DNA of 39,570 bases from Calothrix sp. MO_192.B10 (GTDB taxonomy: Bacteria; Cyanobacteriota; Cyanobacteriia; Cyanobacteriales; Nostocaceae). Shown piece by piece: positions 9,136 through 17,320 of this stretch (positions are counted from its first letter, which is position 1; each line of letters opens with the position of its first letter). A program made the translations under genes and the position numbers. The notes under the pieces are model-generated. The model did no database searches. It saw only the letters and a list, made by a program, of their open reading frames with translations, and was not told the DNA's origin. The stretch spans positions 1 to 39,570 of the forward strand of contig JASJDS010000071.1 of the NCBI GenBank assembly GCA_030065055.1. The letters run 5' to 3'.

Positions 9136-9384
9136 ATGAAAGAGTTTCAACAAAATAACCGCACTACGGCAGCTAAAAATTTCTTACATTCTTTGAATCA
9201 ATTAGAACAAATAATCCAAGAGGATGGGAATCAGGAAGAAGATATTGAGCAAGGAGTTGAAGAACAAACTAACAATCAAGCAAAACAACCATCAATATCA
9301 AAAAAATCCTCTGAGATTGATATAACTGTTTGGGAAGAAGCTGTGGCTGATATTGAGCAATATCTGCAAGAAAAAGACCAATAA
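9136..9384 (+). CDS. Small acidic protein of unknown function
   Basis: An 82-residue, strongly acidic and Gln-rich soluble protein starting MKEFQQNNRTTAAKNFLHSL and ending with DITVWEEAVADIEQYLQEKD. The N- and C-terminal parts are predicted helical, with a disordered middle. It lies 128 bases after the ThiF-like gene on the same strand, so co-transcription is possible. No family is recognised. It does not end in Gly-Gly, so it is not an obvious ThiF substrate. Confidence 0.65.
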   Translation: MKEFQQNNRTTAAKNFLHSLNQLEQIIQEDGNQEEDIEQGVEEQTNNQAKQPSISKKSSEIDITVWEEAVADIEQYLQEKDQ

Positions 9385-9444
9385 GCAGATTCGTAGAATT
9401 GAAATTACCACGGGTGAAAATTCACCATCAATAGATGTGATGAG

Positions 9445-9660
9445 TTCCTAATTCTTCAAGGGCGCACGCAATGCGCCCCTACAAATTCCGCGCTGACTAA
9501 CTATTTTCAAGGTAGCCCTCCACGGTCAAATCCCACAACCAAGGATCTGAAAATGCTTTGTGACTAATTCTTTAAGGGCGCACGCAATGCGCCCCTACAA
9601 ATTCCGCGCTGACTAACTGTTTTCTAGGTAGGCCCACGGCAAAATCCCACAACCAAGCCA
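9445..9660. repeat. Tandem dispersed repeat, two copies of about 116 bases
   Basis: Two near-copies share GGGCGCACGCAATGCGCCCC, then CCGCGCTGACTAACT and a tail with CAAATCCCACAACCAAGG or close to it. The first lies at about 9460-9550 and the second at about 9576-9660. Related pieces lie at about 32030-32105 and, inverted, at about 37611-37650. The GCGCACGCAATGCGC part is itself palindromic. Non-coding. Confidence 0.85.
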
Positions 9661-9852
9661 TGAAAATAATTCCTTCACTCCTTCACTCCTTCCCTCCTTC
9701 ACTCCTTCACTCCTTCCCTCCTTCATATCGTTTCCGTTTGTATCGGAATTATTTAAATTTCCTCTCTCTTCCTCTTCCTCTGCGTTCTCTGCGCCTCTGT
9801 GGTTTTTTATCATTCCGGTGTAACCGGATTTGATATCACTCCTTCACTCCTT
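9660..9852. repeat. STRR tract (TTCACTCC)n plus dispersed 40-mer copy 2
   Basis: TTCACTCC/TTCCCTCC units run over about 9667-9724 and resume at 9836-9852. Between them is an exact inverted copy (9725-9764) of the 40-base block at 209-248. The last STRR piece overlaps the 3' end of the SpoU-family gene. Confidence 0.88.
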
Positions 9853-10621
9853 TTTGTCGTTGAGCTTCATACAACATTAAAGCTCCAGCGATCGCAACAT
9901 TCAATGATTCTACCCCAGGATGTAGAGGAATTTTCACTTGCAAATCAGCCATTGCTGCTAAGTCAGGTGATAATCCCCCACCTTCATTTCCCAAAAGTAT
10001 CAAAGTTGGTTGCTGCCAGTCTACTTGCCAATAAGTTAAATTTGCACTGGGTAAAGTGGCAATAATTTGCATTCCCTCCTCTCGCGCCTGCTGCACAGTC
10101 AATTTTAAATCAGGACTCACTGCCATCGGTAAACGAAACCACTGCCCTGCGGAGGCTCGCAGCACTTTAGGATTATCTAAATCTACACTATCTCCACTCA
10201 ACCATAATCCCGAACCTCCCGCCGCCGCCGCAGTACGAATCATTGTGCCCACGTTACCAGGATCTTGGATCGTTTCCAAAGCCATGACTACGCCTGTGAA
10301 AGGAACCTGATTGGTATTTATCCCTCTTCTAGCTGTGGCCACTACCCCATCAGGTTGCACTGTGGTTGCGATCGCATTTAAAATTTCTTTACTCACAATT
10401 TCTGCCCGTTGGCATTGGCTGCAAACCGTTTCCCATAAACTCAGATGATTCCCTTGCCATTCTGGAGTGCAGCAAGCAGCAGCTAAGGGATAACCAACTT
10501 CACAAGCTTCTTCGATTAAATGGGTTCCCTCAATTAAAAACAACTCTTGCTTATGTCGCTCCTTGGTTGAGTGCAATTTGCGAATTTGTTTGACAAGGGG
10601 GTTTTGAATACTGGTCAACAT
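9836..10621 (-). CDS. TrmH/SpoU-family RNA 2'-O-methyltransferase
   Basis: A 261-residue SPOUT methyltransferase acting on tRNA or rRNA ribose. An N-terminal substrate-binding domain (MLTSIQNPLVKQIRKLHSTK, with the LFLIEGTHLIEEA motif) is followed by the three SpoU motifs: QDPGNVGTMIRTAAAAG, then LLGNEGGGLSPDL, then SLNVAIAGALMLYEA, which form the trefoil knot that binds SAM. The exact RNA target is not deducible. The final residues GVKE and the stop come from a TTCACTCC repeat at 9836-9852, so the original C-terminus may have been replaced by repeat sequence. Confidence 0.92.
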   Translation of the reverse strand: MLTSIQNPLVKQIRKLHSTKERHKQELFLIEGTHLIEEACEVGYPLAAACCTPEWQGNHLSLWETVCSQCQRAEIVSKEILNAIATTVQPDGVVATARRGINTNQVPFTGVVMALETIQDPGNVGTMIRTAAAAGGSGLWLSGDSVDLDNPKVLRASAGQWFRLPMAVSPDLKLTVQQAREEGMQIIATLPSANLTYWQVDWQQPTLILLGNEGGGLSPDLAAMADLQVKIPLHPGVESLNVAIAGALMLYEAQRQKGVKE

Positions 10622-10623
10622 TT

Positions 10624-10662
10624 AAAATAATTCGTAATTCGTAATTCATAATTCGTAATTAA
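10624..10662. repeat. STRR (AATTCGT)n
   Basis: Four to five imperfect AATTCGT units lie directly upstream of the SpoU-family gene. The remaining 150 bases before the tRNA are A/T-rich with no recognised feature. Confidence 0.75.
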
Positions 10663-10814
10663 TTTTTGTAACGTATATCTGAACTCCATAACAAAATTTG
10701 CCACCTTTAGAAGTAAGGGGATTAAATTACCAGAATTAATCAAAATATCAAGGATAAAAGTCTATCTTTCACATTCGGTCACATTCCGTTTTTTTATCCT
10801 TAAAGTCATAAAAA

Positions 10815-10898
10815 TGCGGAACCCGGGACTTGAACCCGGACATCCGTGAGGAAACTAGAACCTGAATCTAGCGCGTCTACCAATTCCGCCAGTCCCGC
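10815..10898 (-). tRNA. tRNA-Leu (CAG)
   Basis: The cloverleaf can be drawn on the minus strand. Acceptor arm GCGGGAC pairs with GTTCCGC (one G-U), with discriminator A at 10815. The D-loop is AATTGGTAGACGC. The anticodon stem CTAGA/TCTAG carries a TTCAGGT loop with anticodon CAG. A long class-II variable arm (TTTCCTCACGGAT) fits leucine, and the T-loop is GGTTCAAGTCC. CCA is not encoded. It stands alone between the SpoU-family gene and murA. Confidence 0.95.
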
Positions 10899-11123
10899 TT
10901 GTTCGATTTATATTGACAGCTTACCATTGTCACTTATTTATTTCATGGTGTCAAGTAAAAATTTAAAAAGTATCTTGAACTACTTTTTAAATTAGTTTTT
11001 ACCAGTATTTTTACTAAAAAAATATTTAATTTTGTCAGGTTTTCTTATGGAATAGTGTGGACAAATTAAATCTTTCGTGTAGAATCAGAACCAACTTCAG
11101 TTGGACAATATTACTTAATTTTT

Positions 11124-12536
11124 GTGGAGGGTAGGCTTATTAATCTTTCCAGTGGCTTACCAGATGCCAAAATTTCACCGATCGCAGACTCCTCAGTCTT
11201 GCAAATTTTCGGTGGGCATCGTTTGCACGGTCATGTGAAAATTAGCGGGGCAAAAAATTCAGCATTAGTAATTATGGCTGGAGCCTTGCTGTGTTCGGGA
11301 GACTGCCGCATTCGTAACGTCCCTCTATTGGCGGACGTGGACAAAATGGGGCAGGTGTTATCAGCTTTAGGTATTAGCTTAGAACGCCATGATGACATTT
11401 TAGATGTCAATGCCAGTGAAATTAAAACCTCTAAAGCTCCTTACGAGTTGGTCACCCAGTTGCGGGCAAGTTTTTTTGCGATCGGTGCAATTTTGGCAAG
11501 GCTAGGTGTGGCTCAAATGCCTTTACCTGGTGGTTGTGCCATTGGTGCCCGACCTGTGGATTTGCACGTCCGAGGGCTGCAAGCGATGGGGGCTGAGGTG
11601 CAAATTGAGCATGGTATTTGTAATGCCTATATTCCTGGGAATAAGCGCAGGCTTCAGGGAGCCAAAATTTATCTAGATAGTCCCAGTGTGGGAGCTACAG
11701 AAACATTGATGATGGCGGCAACCTTAGCTGAAGGTGAAACCATCATCGATAATGCTGCCCGGGAACCAGAAGTAGTGGATTTAGCTAACTTCTGTATCTC
11801 TATGGGGGCAAAAATTAAAGGTGCTGGTACTAGCAGAATTATTATTGATGGCGTTCCCAAACTGCATTCTACAGACTACGCAATTATACCCGATCGCATT
11901 GAAGCGGGAACATTTTTACTTGCTGGAGCAATTACCCGTTCTGAAATATTAGTTTCGCCAGTAGTACCAGAACATTTATTACCAGTAATTGCCAAGCTCA
12001 AAGAAATAGGTGTGAACTTGGTTGAGGAAACACCTAATTGTTTGCGGGTTTTACCAGCAGAAACTCTGCGAGCAGCGGATATTGAAACATTACCCCATCC
12101 AGGTTTCCCCACAGATATGCAAGCACCATTTATGTCTTTGCTAACTTTGGCAGAAGGGGATAGTGTAATTAACGAATCCGTGTTTGAAAATCGCCTGCGC
12201 CATGCTTCGGAGTTAAACCGCTTGGGAGCAGATATTCGGGTTAAAGGTAATACTGCTTTTGTGCGTGGAGTGCCCATGCTATCAGGAGCACCAGTATTGT
12301 GTACTGACTTACGGGCAGCAGCAGCTTTAGTTATAGCTGGACTAGCAGCTCAAGGGCAAACTACCATTCATGGATTGTGCCATCTCGATCGGGGTTACGA
12401 TCGACTAGATGTGAAGTTGAAACAATTGGGCGCTAAAATCCAGCGCGTCTCTGCCACGGGAACTGACATGGAATTTATCCAAAATATGAGTGAGGGGTCA
12501 CAGATCCCCGACTTCTTTAAGAAGTCGGGGATCTAA
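11124..12536 (+). CDS. murA: UDP-N-acetylglucosamine 1-carboxyvinyltransferase
   Basis: First committed step of peptidoglycan synthesis: transfers enolpyruvate from PEP to UDP-GlcNAc in the cytoplasm. The 470-residue product has the N-terminal [10 protein letters not shown] motif with the conserved Lys-Asn pair, the active-site loop [15 protein letters not shown] with catalytic Cys138, and the C-terminal [18 protein letters not shown] motif. The family is usually near 420-450 residues; here the GTG start at 11124 adds about 28 residues before [11 protein letters not shown], and the start is uncertain. The last about 12 residues and the stop are encoded by a dispersed palindrome (12502-12534), so the C-terminus is repeat-derived. 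Confidence 0.95.
   Translation: MEGRLINLSSGLPDAKISPIADSSVLQIFGGHRLHGHVKISGAKNSALVIMAGALLCSGDCRIRNVPLLADVDKMGQVLSALGISLERHDDILDVNASEIKTSKAPYELVTQLRASFFAIGAILARLGVAQMPLPGGCAIGARPVDLHVRGLQAMGAEVQIEHGICNAYIPGNKRRLQGAKIYLDSPSVGATETLMMAATLAEGETIIDNAAREPEVVDLANFCISMGAKIKGAGTSRIIIDGVPKLHSTDYAIIPDRIEAGTFLLAGAITRSEILVSPVVPEHLLPVIAKLKEIGVNLVEETPNCLRVLPAETLRAADIETLPHPGFPTDMQAPFMSLLTLAEGDSVINESVFENRLRHASELNRLGADIRVKGNTAFVRGVPMLSGAPVLCTDLRAAAALVIAGLAAQGQTTIHGLCHLDRGYDRLDVKLKQLGAKIQRVSATGTDMEFIQNMSEGSQIPDFFKKSGI
12502..12534. repeat. REP-like palindrome inside the murA 3' end
   Basis: A perfect 14-bp inverted repeat, AGATCCCCGACTTC / GAAGTCGGGGATCT, with loop TTTAA. It belongs to a dispersed family: 36183-36215 has the same arms plus one base and loop GGA; 29206-29269 has 15-bp arms around a 34-base insert; a decayed copy lies near 31867-31910. 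Here it encodes the end of MurA in frame. Confidence 0.93.
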
Positions 12537-12936
12537 AAAAGCGCGACTGATCAAAATTAATCAGAAATGAAACTGGGCAAACAGACCCCATAATTTCTCT
12601 AGCAGTAGTTATACTAGCTTTAGAGGGTTGGTTTTATGACCAACCCTTATTAATTGTTTTATCGTCGCGGGAGCTCCTGTTGGTGTTGGGGGGTAGGTGT
12701 TGGGGGATAGGGAAATACGGGCGAGCTTGCCCCAAACACGCTATTCGGAGCAATTGGGTTTAAAACCCCACCGTCTGCACGGTGTCCACAATTGGTTGGG
12801 GTTTGAATCCCCAACGAAAAAGACCCTAACCCCCAACCCCTAAAACCTAACCCCTATTCAAAGCAGGAGAGCAGAAGTAGGAAGTCCCAAGACAGAACTG
12901 TTGATGATTGCAATAATAACTGATAACTGAGTAAAT
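12537..12936. other. Gene-free gap with repeats
   Basis: 400 bases without a supported gene. It contains GGTGTTGGGG-type low-complexity tracts (12678-12712), a GGTTGGGGTTTGAATCCCCAAC-like palindrome near 12795-12820, and CCTAACCCC repeats (12824-12857). No RNA gene or clear terminator is seen. Confidence 0.6.
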
Positions 12937-13812
12937 ATGTCTTTGTCGAAAACACCCCTCATCGGTTTGAAAGCAGACTCCTTTCGTCATCCATTGGATT
13001 TGGAAGCAACTAAAGCTCTCAAACAAATCCCAGGGATAGATATGATAGTCCGCAATCTCCTCGGACCGATCGCAGAACAAGTATTCTATGTAGAGAATAT
13101 TGCCTCCAGTATTTTAGTTGGGGAACAGCAACTACCCCATTTACACGAACTATTAGTGTCTGCTTGCCGCATTTTGGACATCGAAACACCCCAATTATAC
13201 GTTCGTTCTTCTCCAGTCCCTAACGCTTATACCTTCGCCATGCGGGGGAAACAGCCCTTTGTGGTATTGCACACTGCTTTAATTGATATGCTGACTCCAG
13301 AGGAGATTCAAGCAGTAATTGCCCACGAACTAGGACATCTTAAATGTGACCATAGTGTTTATCTTACTCCCGTAAATTTACTGATATTGGCTGCTGCTAC
13401 CATGCCCAATATTGGAGGCATATTAGCTCAAGCAATCCAGAATCAGCTGTTGGAGTGGGTACGCTGTGCAGAATTTACCTGCGATCGCGCGGCATTATTG
13501 GTAGCCCAAGACCCAAAAGTAATTATGTCTGTGTTGATGAAATTAGCCGGTGGTTCCCCCAGCTTATCGCCACAACTCAACCTGGATGCTTTTATTGCCC
13601 AAGCCCGTGCTTACGATGAAATTAGCAACAGCGAATTAGGGGAAATGGTCAAAGCAGCCCGCACCGCCCAATTGACTCATCCAGTTCCCGTATTACGAGC
13701 TAGAGAAATCGATCGCTGGTCTAGTAGTAAAGAATATCAAAATTTGTTGCAAAATCACAAAATGTGTTATAATAGCGAAGTTGCATATAAGGGCGGGTGG
13801 CGAAACTGGTAG
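12937..13812 (+). CDS. M48-family zinc metalloprotease (HtpX/Ste24-like)
   Basis: A 291-residue peptidase. HELGH at 130-134 (in VIAHELGHLKCDH) gives the two zinc histidines and catalytic Glu, and the E of AEFTCDRAAL (Glu179) is the likely third ligand. Hydrophobic stretches around 143-165 suggest membrane association, though there are fewer spans than in HtpX; this is a short cyanobacterial form. Substrate is unknown, but the family does membrane-protein quality control. Its last 22 bases overlap tRNA-Leu(CAA): the stop TAG is part of the tRNA D-loop, and the tRNA promoter lies in the last codons. Confidence 0.9.
   Translation: MSLSKTPLIGLKADSFRHPLDLEATKALKQIPGIDMIVRNLLGPIAEQVFYVENIASSILVGEQQLPHLHELLVSACRILDIETPQLYVRSSPVPNAYTFAMRGKQPFVVLHTALIDMLTPEEIQAVIAHELGHLKCDHSVYLTPVNLLILAAATMPNIGGILAQAIQNQLLEWVRCAEFTCDRAALLVAQDPKVIMSVLMKLAGGSPSLSPQLNLDAFIAQARAYDEISNSELGEMVKAARTAQLTHPVPVLRAREIDRWSSSKEYQNLLQNHKMCYNSEVAYKGGWRNW
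13744..13773 (+). promoter_or_regulatory. Promoter for tRNA-Leu(CAA) inside the peptidase gene
   Basis: A perfect -10 TATAAT (13768-13773), extended by TGTG upstream, has a TTGTTG -35-like hexamer 18 bases before it (13744-13749). Transcription would begin near 13780, about 11 bases before the mature tRNA. The site lies wholly within the coding sequence of the M48 peptidase. Confidence 0.65.
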
Positions 13813-13874
13813 ACGCACCACACTCAAAATGTGGCGGCCTTGCGGTCATAGGAGTTCGATTCTCCTCCTGCCCA
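13791..13874 (+). tRNA. tRNA-Leu (CAA)
   Basis: Acceptor GGGCGGG pairs with CCTGCCC (one G-U), discriminator A. The D-loop is AACTGGTAGACGC. Anticodon stem CCACA/TGTGG has a CTCAAAA loop with anticodon CAA. The long variable arm (CGGCCTTGCGGTCAT) and T-loop GTTCGATTC fit leucine. CCA is not encoded. Its 5' 22 bases overlap the end of the M48 peptidase gene on the same strand. Confidence 0.95.
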
Positions 13875-14299
13875 TTACCATAGCCCTTCGGGCTAAAGTA
13901 ATAAGTAATAAGTAATAAGTGTAAGCCCGAAGTTGCTAGGCTGCCTCTTCATTCATGAATTTCTGACTTGAATCCTCTGACTTGAGGCAGAGGTATAATA
14001 TCATGCTCGCTTAAGTAGGACTTGCTGAAGCATCCCAAAGCGATTATTTACTAATACCGTTTCTGTATGAAGATGCAATTTATATTGATTGTAGAGACGT
14101 TGCACTGCAACGTCTCTACGAAATCTATTTGGCACTTCCGCCCAAAGATTACTGATTAAAAAACCACTCCAGGCGCAGGGAACACAGAGGATAGAGAGGT
14201 TTAGGAGATAGGTAATCTTACACCGAGAAGGGAGTAATCGCTGTAGAGGATTAACACTTCAAGTTATTAATCCAACAGATTTTATTTTGGAGATAGAAG
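13875..14299. other. Gene-free gap with STRR and a long palindrome
   Basis: Contains (AAGTAAT)n STRR at about 13899-13921 and a perfect 14-bp palindrome, GTAGAGACGTTGCA / TGCAACGTCTCTAC (14091-14119, 1-base spacer), of dispersed-repeat type. I found no direct repeat of the tRNA 3' end that would mark an integrase attachment site. Confidence 0.7.
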
Positions 14300-14512
14300 A
14301 TGACAATTAAAGTAATTAACGAACAACAAATTCTACAGGAAGCAATGGAAGTTTTGATGACACATTTAGAGCCATCTAAAGTATTAAAATTTTGGTCAGC
14401 TTGTAAATTAGGGGAGGGAGATTATCTCAAATTGAAAGATAAGCTTTTTGAAAAAGAAACCGTTGCTAGTCTTTATGAAAAGATAGAAGCATATCAAAAT
14501 TATCAATCCTAA
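14300..14512 (+). CDS. Small conserved protein, unknown (70 aa)
   Basis: A 70-residue protein starting at ATG 14300 after GGAGATAG (14288-14295). It begins MTIKVINEQQILQEAMEVLM and has a conserved-looking GEGDYLKLKDKLFEKETV segment; all helical and slightly acidic. I have an impression of related small proteins in other cyanobacteria but cannot name a family. It directly precedes the decayed mntA copy; a toxin-antitoxin link is possible but not shown. Confidence 0.7.
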   Translation: MTIKVINEQQILQEAMEVLMTHLEPSKVLKFWSACKLGEGDYLKLKDKLFEKETVASLYEKIEAYQNYQS

Positions 14513-14513
14513 C

Positions 14514-14831
14514 GAATCTAGAAGCCACACAGCTTGCTTTCAAGGTAGTTCCCGTCCCTTTGTTTTTAAATTTACAAGCGCGATGGCGGCAGCCACTCCC
14601 TGCGGGAGTATCGCAGACAAAAGTGCAAGGTTTTTGAGAGTATAGAAGCTCTGCAAAAATTAGGGGATATGGAGGAAGGATCTTGGTTATGGGAATTAAG
14701 GAATTATTACTACCATTTCGGGAAGAAATATTAAAAATTGCAGCTAAATATGGTGCCTATAATGTGCGGGTGTTTGGTTCAGTTGCTAGGGGCTTGCAGC
14801 TGAAGCAACTAAAAGAATATCTCAGGATTTA
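14514..14831 (+). repeat. Direct repeat, left copy (MNT/HEPN locus)
   Basis: 14514-14792 aligns without gaps to 21393-21671 (279 bases each, with scattered substitutions), covering the upstream leader and the first third of mntA. 14801-14831 then matches 21995-22025 exactly, inside hepT. The 323 bases between these blocks in the right copy are replaced here by 8 bases. The two copies bracket the five-enzyme block. Confidence 0.93.
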
Positions 14832-14946
14832 TAACATGAGAAAGTCTTTGACTGACTTGTCATTCCATCGGCTTTTAGGTGGAGTTTTAAAGGTTTTCCA
14901 TTGCCTTTTCTATGTTTTCTCGACGACACAAGGTGCTGAGACGTAA
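14689..14946 (+). pseudogene. Truncated mntA-hepT fusion remnant
   Basis: The frame begins like the intact MntA (MGIKELLLPFREEILKIAAK, through GSVARG) and then, after the internal deletion, runs into the hepT-derived segment in another frame (KQLKEYLRIYN) and unrelated DNA. It lacks the D-x-D metal-binding pair needed for nucleotidyl transfer, so it cannot be active. Its 3' end overlaps the end of the opposite-strand aminotransferase gene. Confidence 0.9.
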
Positions 14947-16077
14947 GAAACCTTCGCCACTGGAACCAAACAAGCTACCAGGTATGCCCACAATATTTGC
15001 TTTAAATAACAGTTGGTTAAAGACTTCCCAAGAATTCATTCCCTCTGGTCCTTTGACCCATATATAGGGATTATTAGTGCCACCAAAACATGTCAGTCCA
15101 AAAGCTTCTAAACCTTCCTTGAAAATTCTGGCATTTTCCAGGTAATAGTTAACAATCTCTTGACATTCTTGTTGGCATGATAAAGCCGCAATGCCCCCTT
15201 GTTGTGCTAAATTAGAAGCACCCCAAAACCTGATAGATTGACTAATTCTACACATCTCGGTCAACTCTCCTGGCACAGTACTTTCAAGGGTTAGGGCAAC
15301 AGGAACCACAGACCAACCTAATCTCAATCCAGTGAATCCAGCCATTTTGGAAAAACTGCCAATTTCGATGGCACATTCAGTAGCCCTTTCTATTTCATAA
15401 ATACTTTTAGGAATGTTGGGGTCGGTAATAAAAGTACTATAAACAGCATCAAAAATAATGATAGAATTGTAATTTATAGCATAATCAACAAATGCTTTGA
15501 GTTGTTCTTTAGTGGCAACTGCTCCCGTGGGATTGTTAGGAAAACAGAGGTAAATTATATCCACCTTGGACTTAGGAAGCTCTGGGAAAAAATTATTCTG
15601 CTCATTGCATTCTAGGTAGATAATTTGATTCCTACCAGCCAAGAGATTTGCTTCTAAATATGGGGGATATATCGGGTCTTGTAGGGCAATAATATTATCT
15701 AGACCAAAGAGTGCTTGGATATCAAAAGTAGCTGAATGAGCACCATCACTGACAAAAATTTCCTCTGGTTTCAGGTCAATTCCACAATCCTTATAATAAT
15801 TGTTGCAGATAGCCTCTCTTAGCTTGATATTTCCTTCCAATTCCCCATATCCTGTATAGGTTGACTGATGACCTAGCTTTGTGGCAGCATCAACTAATGC
15901 TGCAACAACTTTTGGTGGTAAAGGATAACTTGTGTCACCCCAAGCCATCATGTGTATTTCTTTTTGGGGATTGGATGCTTTATAATCTTCAACGGTCTTA
16001 ATTAGCTTATTTCTGACCATATCGGCGAAGGTATCAGAAGCAAATAATTTACTCAGATTTTGATTTTTTGTAGTCAT
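14887..16077 (-). CDS. LL-diaminopimelate aminotransferase-like PLP enzyme
   Basis: A 396-residue fold-type I aminotransferase. Seen: substrate-loop STYTGYGELEGNIKLREAI, FPNNPTG (179-185), FDAVYSTF with the PLP-ring Asp, and PLP lysine Lys244 in IEIGSFSKMAGFTGLRLGW. The SFSKxAGFTG context and IPKSIYEIE segment are those of LL-DAP aminotransferase (DapL). Cyanobacteria use DapL for lysine, but its setting beside a hydroxyacid dehydrogenase and methyltransferases suggests a paralogue acting in another pathway; I do not assign dapL. Its start codon lies only 16 bases from the divergent dehydrogenase start. ATG 16077 is used although no ribosome-binding site is evident. Confidence 0.88.
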   Translation of the reverse strand: MTTKNQNLSKLFASDTFADMVRNKLIKTVEDYKASNPQKEIHMMAWGDTSYPLPPKVVAALVDAATKLGHQSTYTGYGELEGNIKLREAICNNYYKDCGIDLKPEEIFVSDGAHSATFDIQALFGLDNIIALQDPIYPPYLEANLLAGRNQIIYLECNEQNNFFPELPKSKVDIIYLCFPNNPTGAVATKEQLKAFVDYAINYNSIIIFDAVYSTFITDPNIPKSIYEIERATECAIEIGSFSKMAGFTGLRLGWSVVPVALTLESTVPGELTEMCRISQSIRFWGASNLAQQGGIAALSCQQECQEIVNYYLENARIFKEGLEAFGLTCFGGTNNPYIWVKGPEGMNSWEVFNQLLFKANIVGIPGSLFGSSGEGFLRLSTLCRRENIEKAMENL

Positions 16078-16093
16078 ATTTAGGATTTTGGTG

Positions 16094-17026
16094 ATGTTTT
16101 CAATACTGATAATTTATGAAGCTGAAAATCTGGAACTATTGATTACGGAACTTAAGACAAGCATACCAGATATCGATGTGCATATCTGGCCAGAAGTGGA
16201 GAACCCAGAAAAAATAGAAGCTATTATCACATGGAAGCCTCCCCTAGGAATAATGTCAAAATTTCCAAATTTGAAGGTAATTATTTCCCTAGGGGCTGGA
16301 GTAGAAGATATTTTAAGAGACCCAAATCTTCCCCAAGATGTGCCAATTGTTCGTATTGTTGAACCTTGTGTAACATCAAGAATGACCGAATATATCTTGT
16401 TAGCTGTTCTTCGTTTTCATCGACAAGCATTTACATATCAAAGATTACAAAAAGCACAACATTGGAAACCTTTACCTATATCAAAAACTAGCTCTTGTTA
16501 TATAGGAATTTTAGGTCTTGGTGTTCTGGGAACAGATGCTGCCCAGAAACTCAAGACTCTTGGTTTTCCTATTCGTGGTTGGAGTCGGACACCAAAAAAT
16601 ATTGATGGTATAGAGTGTTTTTATGGACGAGACCAATTAAAACTTTGCTTGAGTAAATGTCGAGTGCTTGTGTGTTTACTTCCCTTAACTTTGCAAACAA
16701 AAGGTATTCTTAATCATGAAACATTTTCAGCTATGCCTTGTGGAAGTTATTTAATTAATGTTGCACGAGGAGAGCATTTAGTAGAAAAAGATTTATTAGA
16801 AGCATTAGATTCAGGTCAACTTTCAGGTGCTTGTTTGGATGTTTTCTCTAAGGAACCTTTGCCAGAAAATCACCCATTTTGGTCACATCCTCAAATCACA
16901 ATTACACCACATATTGCAACTCAAACTAACTCGGAATATTGGACACAACCGATTGTAGATGCTATTCATTGCATTCGCGCTGGTCAGACTTTAAAAAATG
17001 TGGTGAATTATCAACAAGGTTACTAA
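16094..17026 (+). CDS. D-2-hydroxyacid dehydrogenase (GhrA-like)
   Basis: A 310-residue NAD(P)-dependent 2-ketoacid reductase. The dinucleotide-binding motif is GILGLGVLG (near 139-147); the catalytic triad fits Arg in INVARGEHLVEKD, Glu in DVFSKEPLP and His in ITPHIATQT. The short N-terminal catalytic domain resembles GhrA (glyoxylate/hydroxypyruvate reductase). ATG 16094 is chosen over TTG 16088 and GTG 16091 because TAGGA (16081-16085) is 8 bases upstream. An aminotransferase plus a 2-ketoacid reductase could convert an amino acid to a D-2-hydroxy acid; the substrate is not deducible. Confidence 0.88.
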   Translation: MFSILIIYEAENLELLITELKTSIPDIDVHIWPEVENPEKIEAIITWKPPLGIMSKFPNLKVIISLGAGVEDILRDPNLPQDVPIVRIVEPCVTSRMTEYILLAVLRFHRQAFTYQRLQKAQHWKPLPISKTSSCYIGILGLGVLGTDAAQKLKTLGFPIRGWSRTPKNIDGIECFYGRDQLKLCLSKCRVLVCLLPLTLQTKGILNHETFSAMPCGSYLINVARGEHLVEKDLLEALDSGQLSGACLDVFSKEPLPENHPFWSHPQITITPHIATQTNSEYWTQPIVDAIHCIRAGQTLKNVVNYQQGY

Positions 17027-17320
17027 GAATTCCATCATTTTTTCTGCCAATGAATTAGGGAAAAATTATAGTTTGTCAAAACTTGGTAAGGGATAAAATT
17101 AACTAAATTTAACTTTTGGTTATCATCTAGCAAATAGAATGTAAATTATTTACTATCAATTTAGTTTGTTTTTGCCAATAATTAAGAGAGAATTGATAGA
17201 GTAAATATTAAGTCTATGGGTGTAGGAATAAACCGGGTTTGCAGCAACGCTGTGCGTAGGTGAACGCGTCTACACGCAAGCGAGTATTATGTAGCTTTTA
17301 ACTGGTAACTGGAAACTGAT

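Noticed and set aside
12502-12540. murA palindrome as a transcription terminator
   Set aside because: It is followed by A, not T, on the plus strand, and is a member of a dispersed repeat family.
13791-14300. tRNA-Leu(CAA) as an integration site for the block to its right
   Set aside because: No second copy of the tRNA 3' end and no integrase were seen; the MNT/HEPN direct repeats explain the boundaries better.
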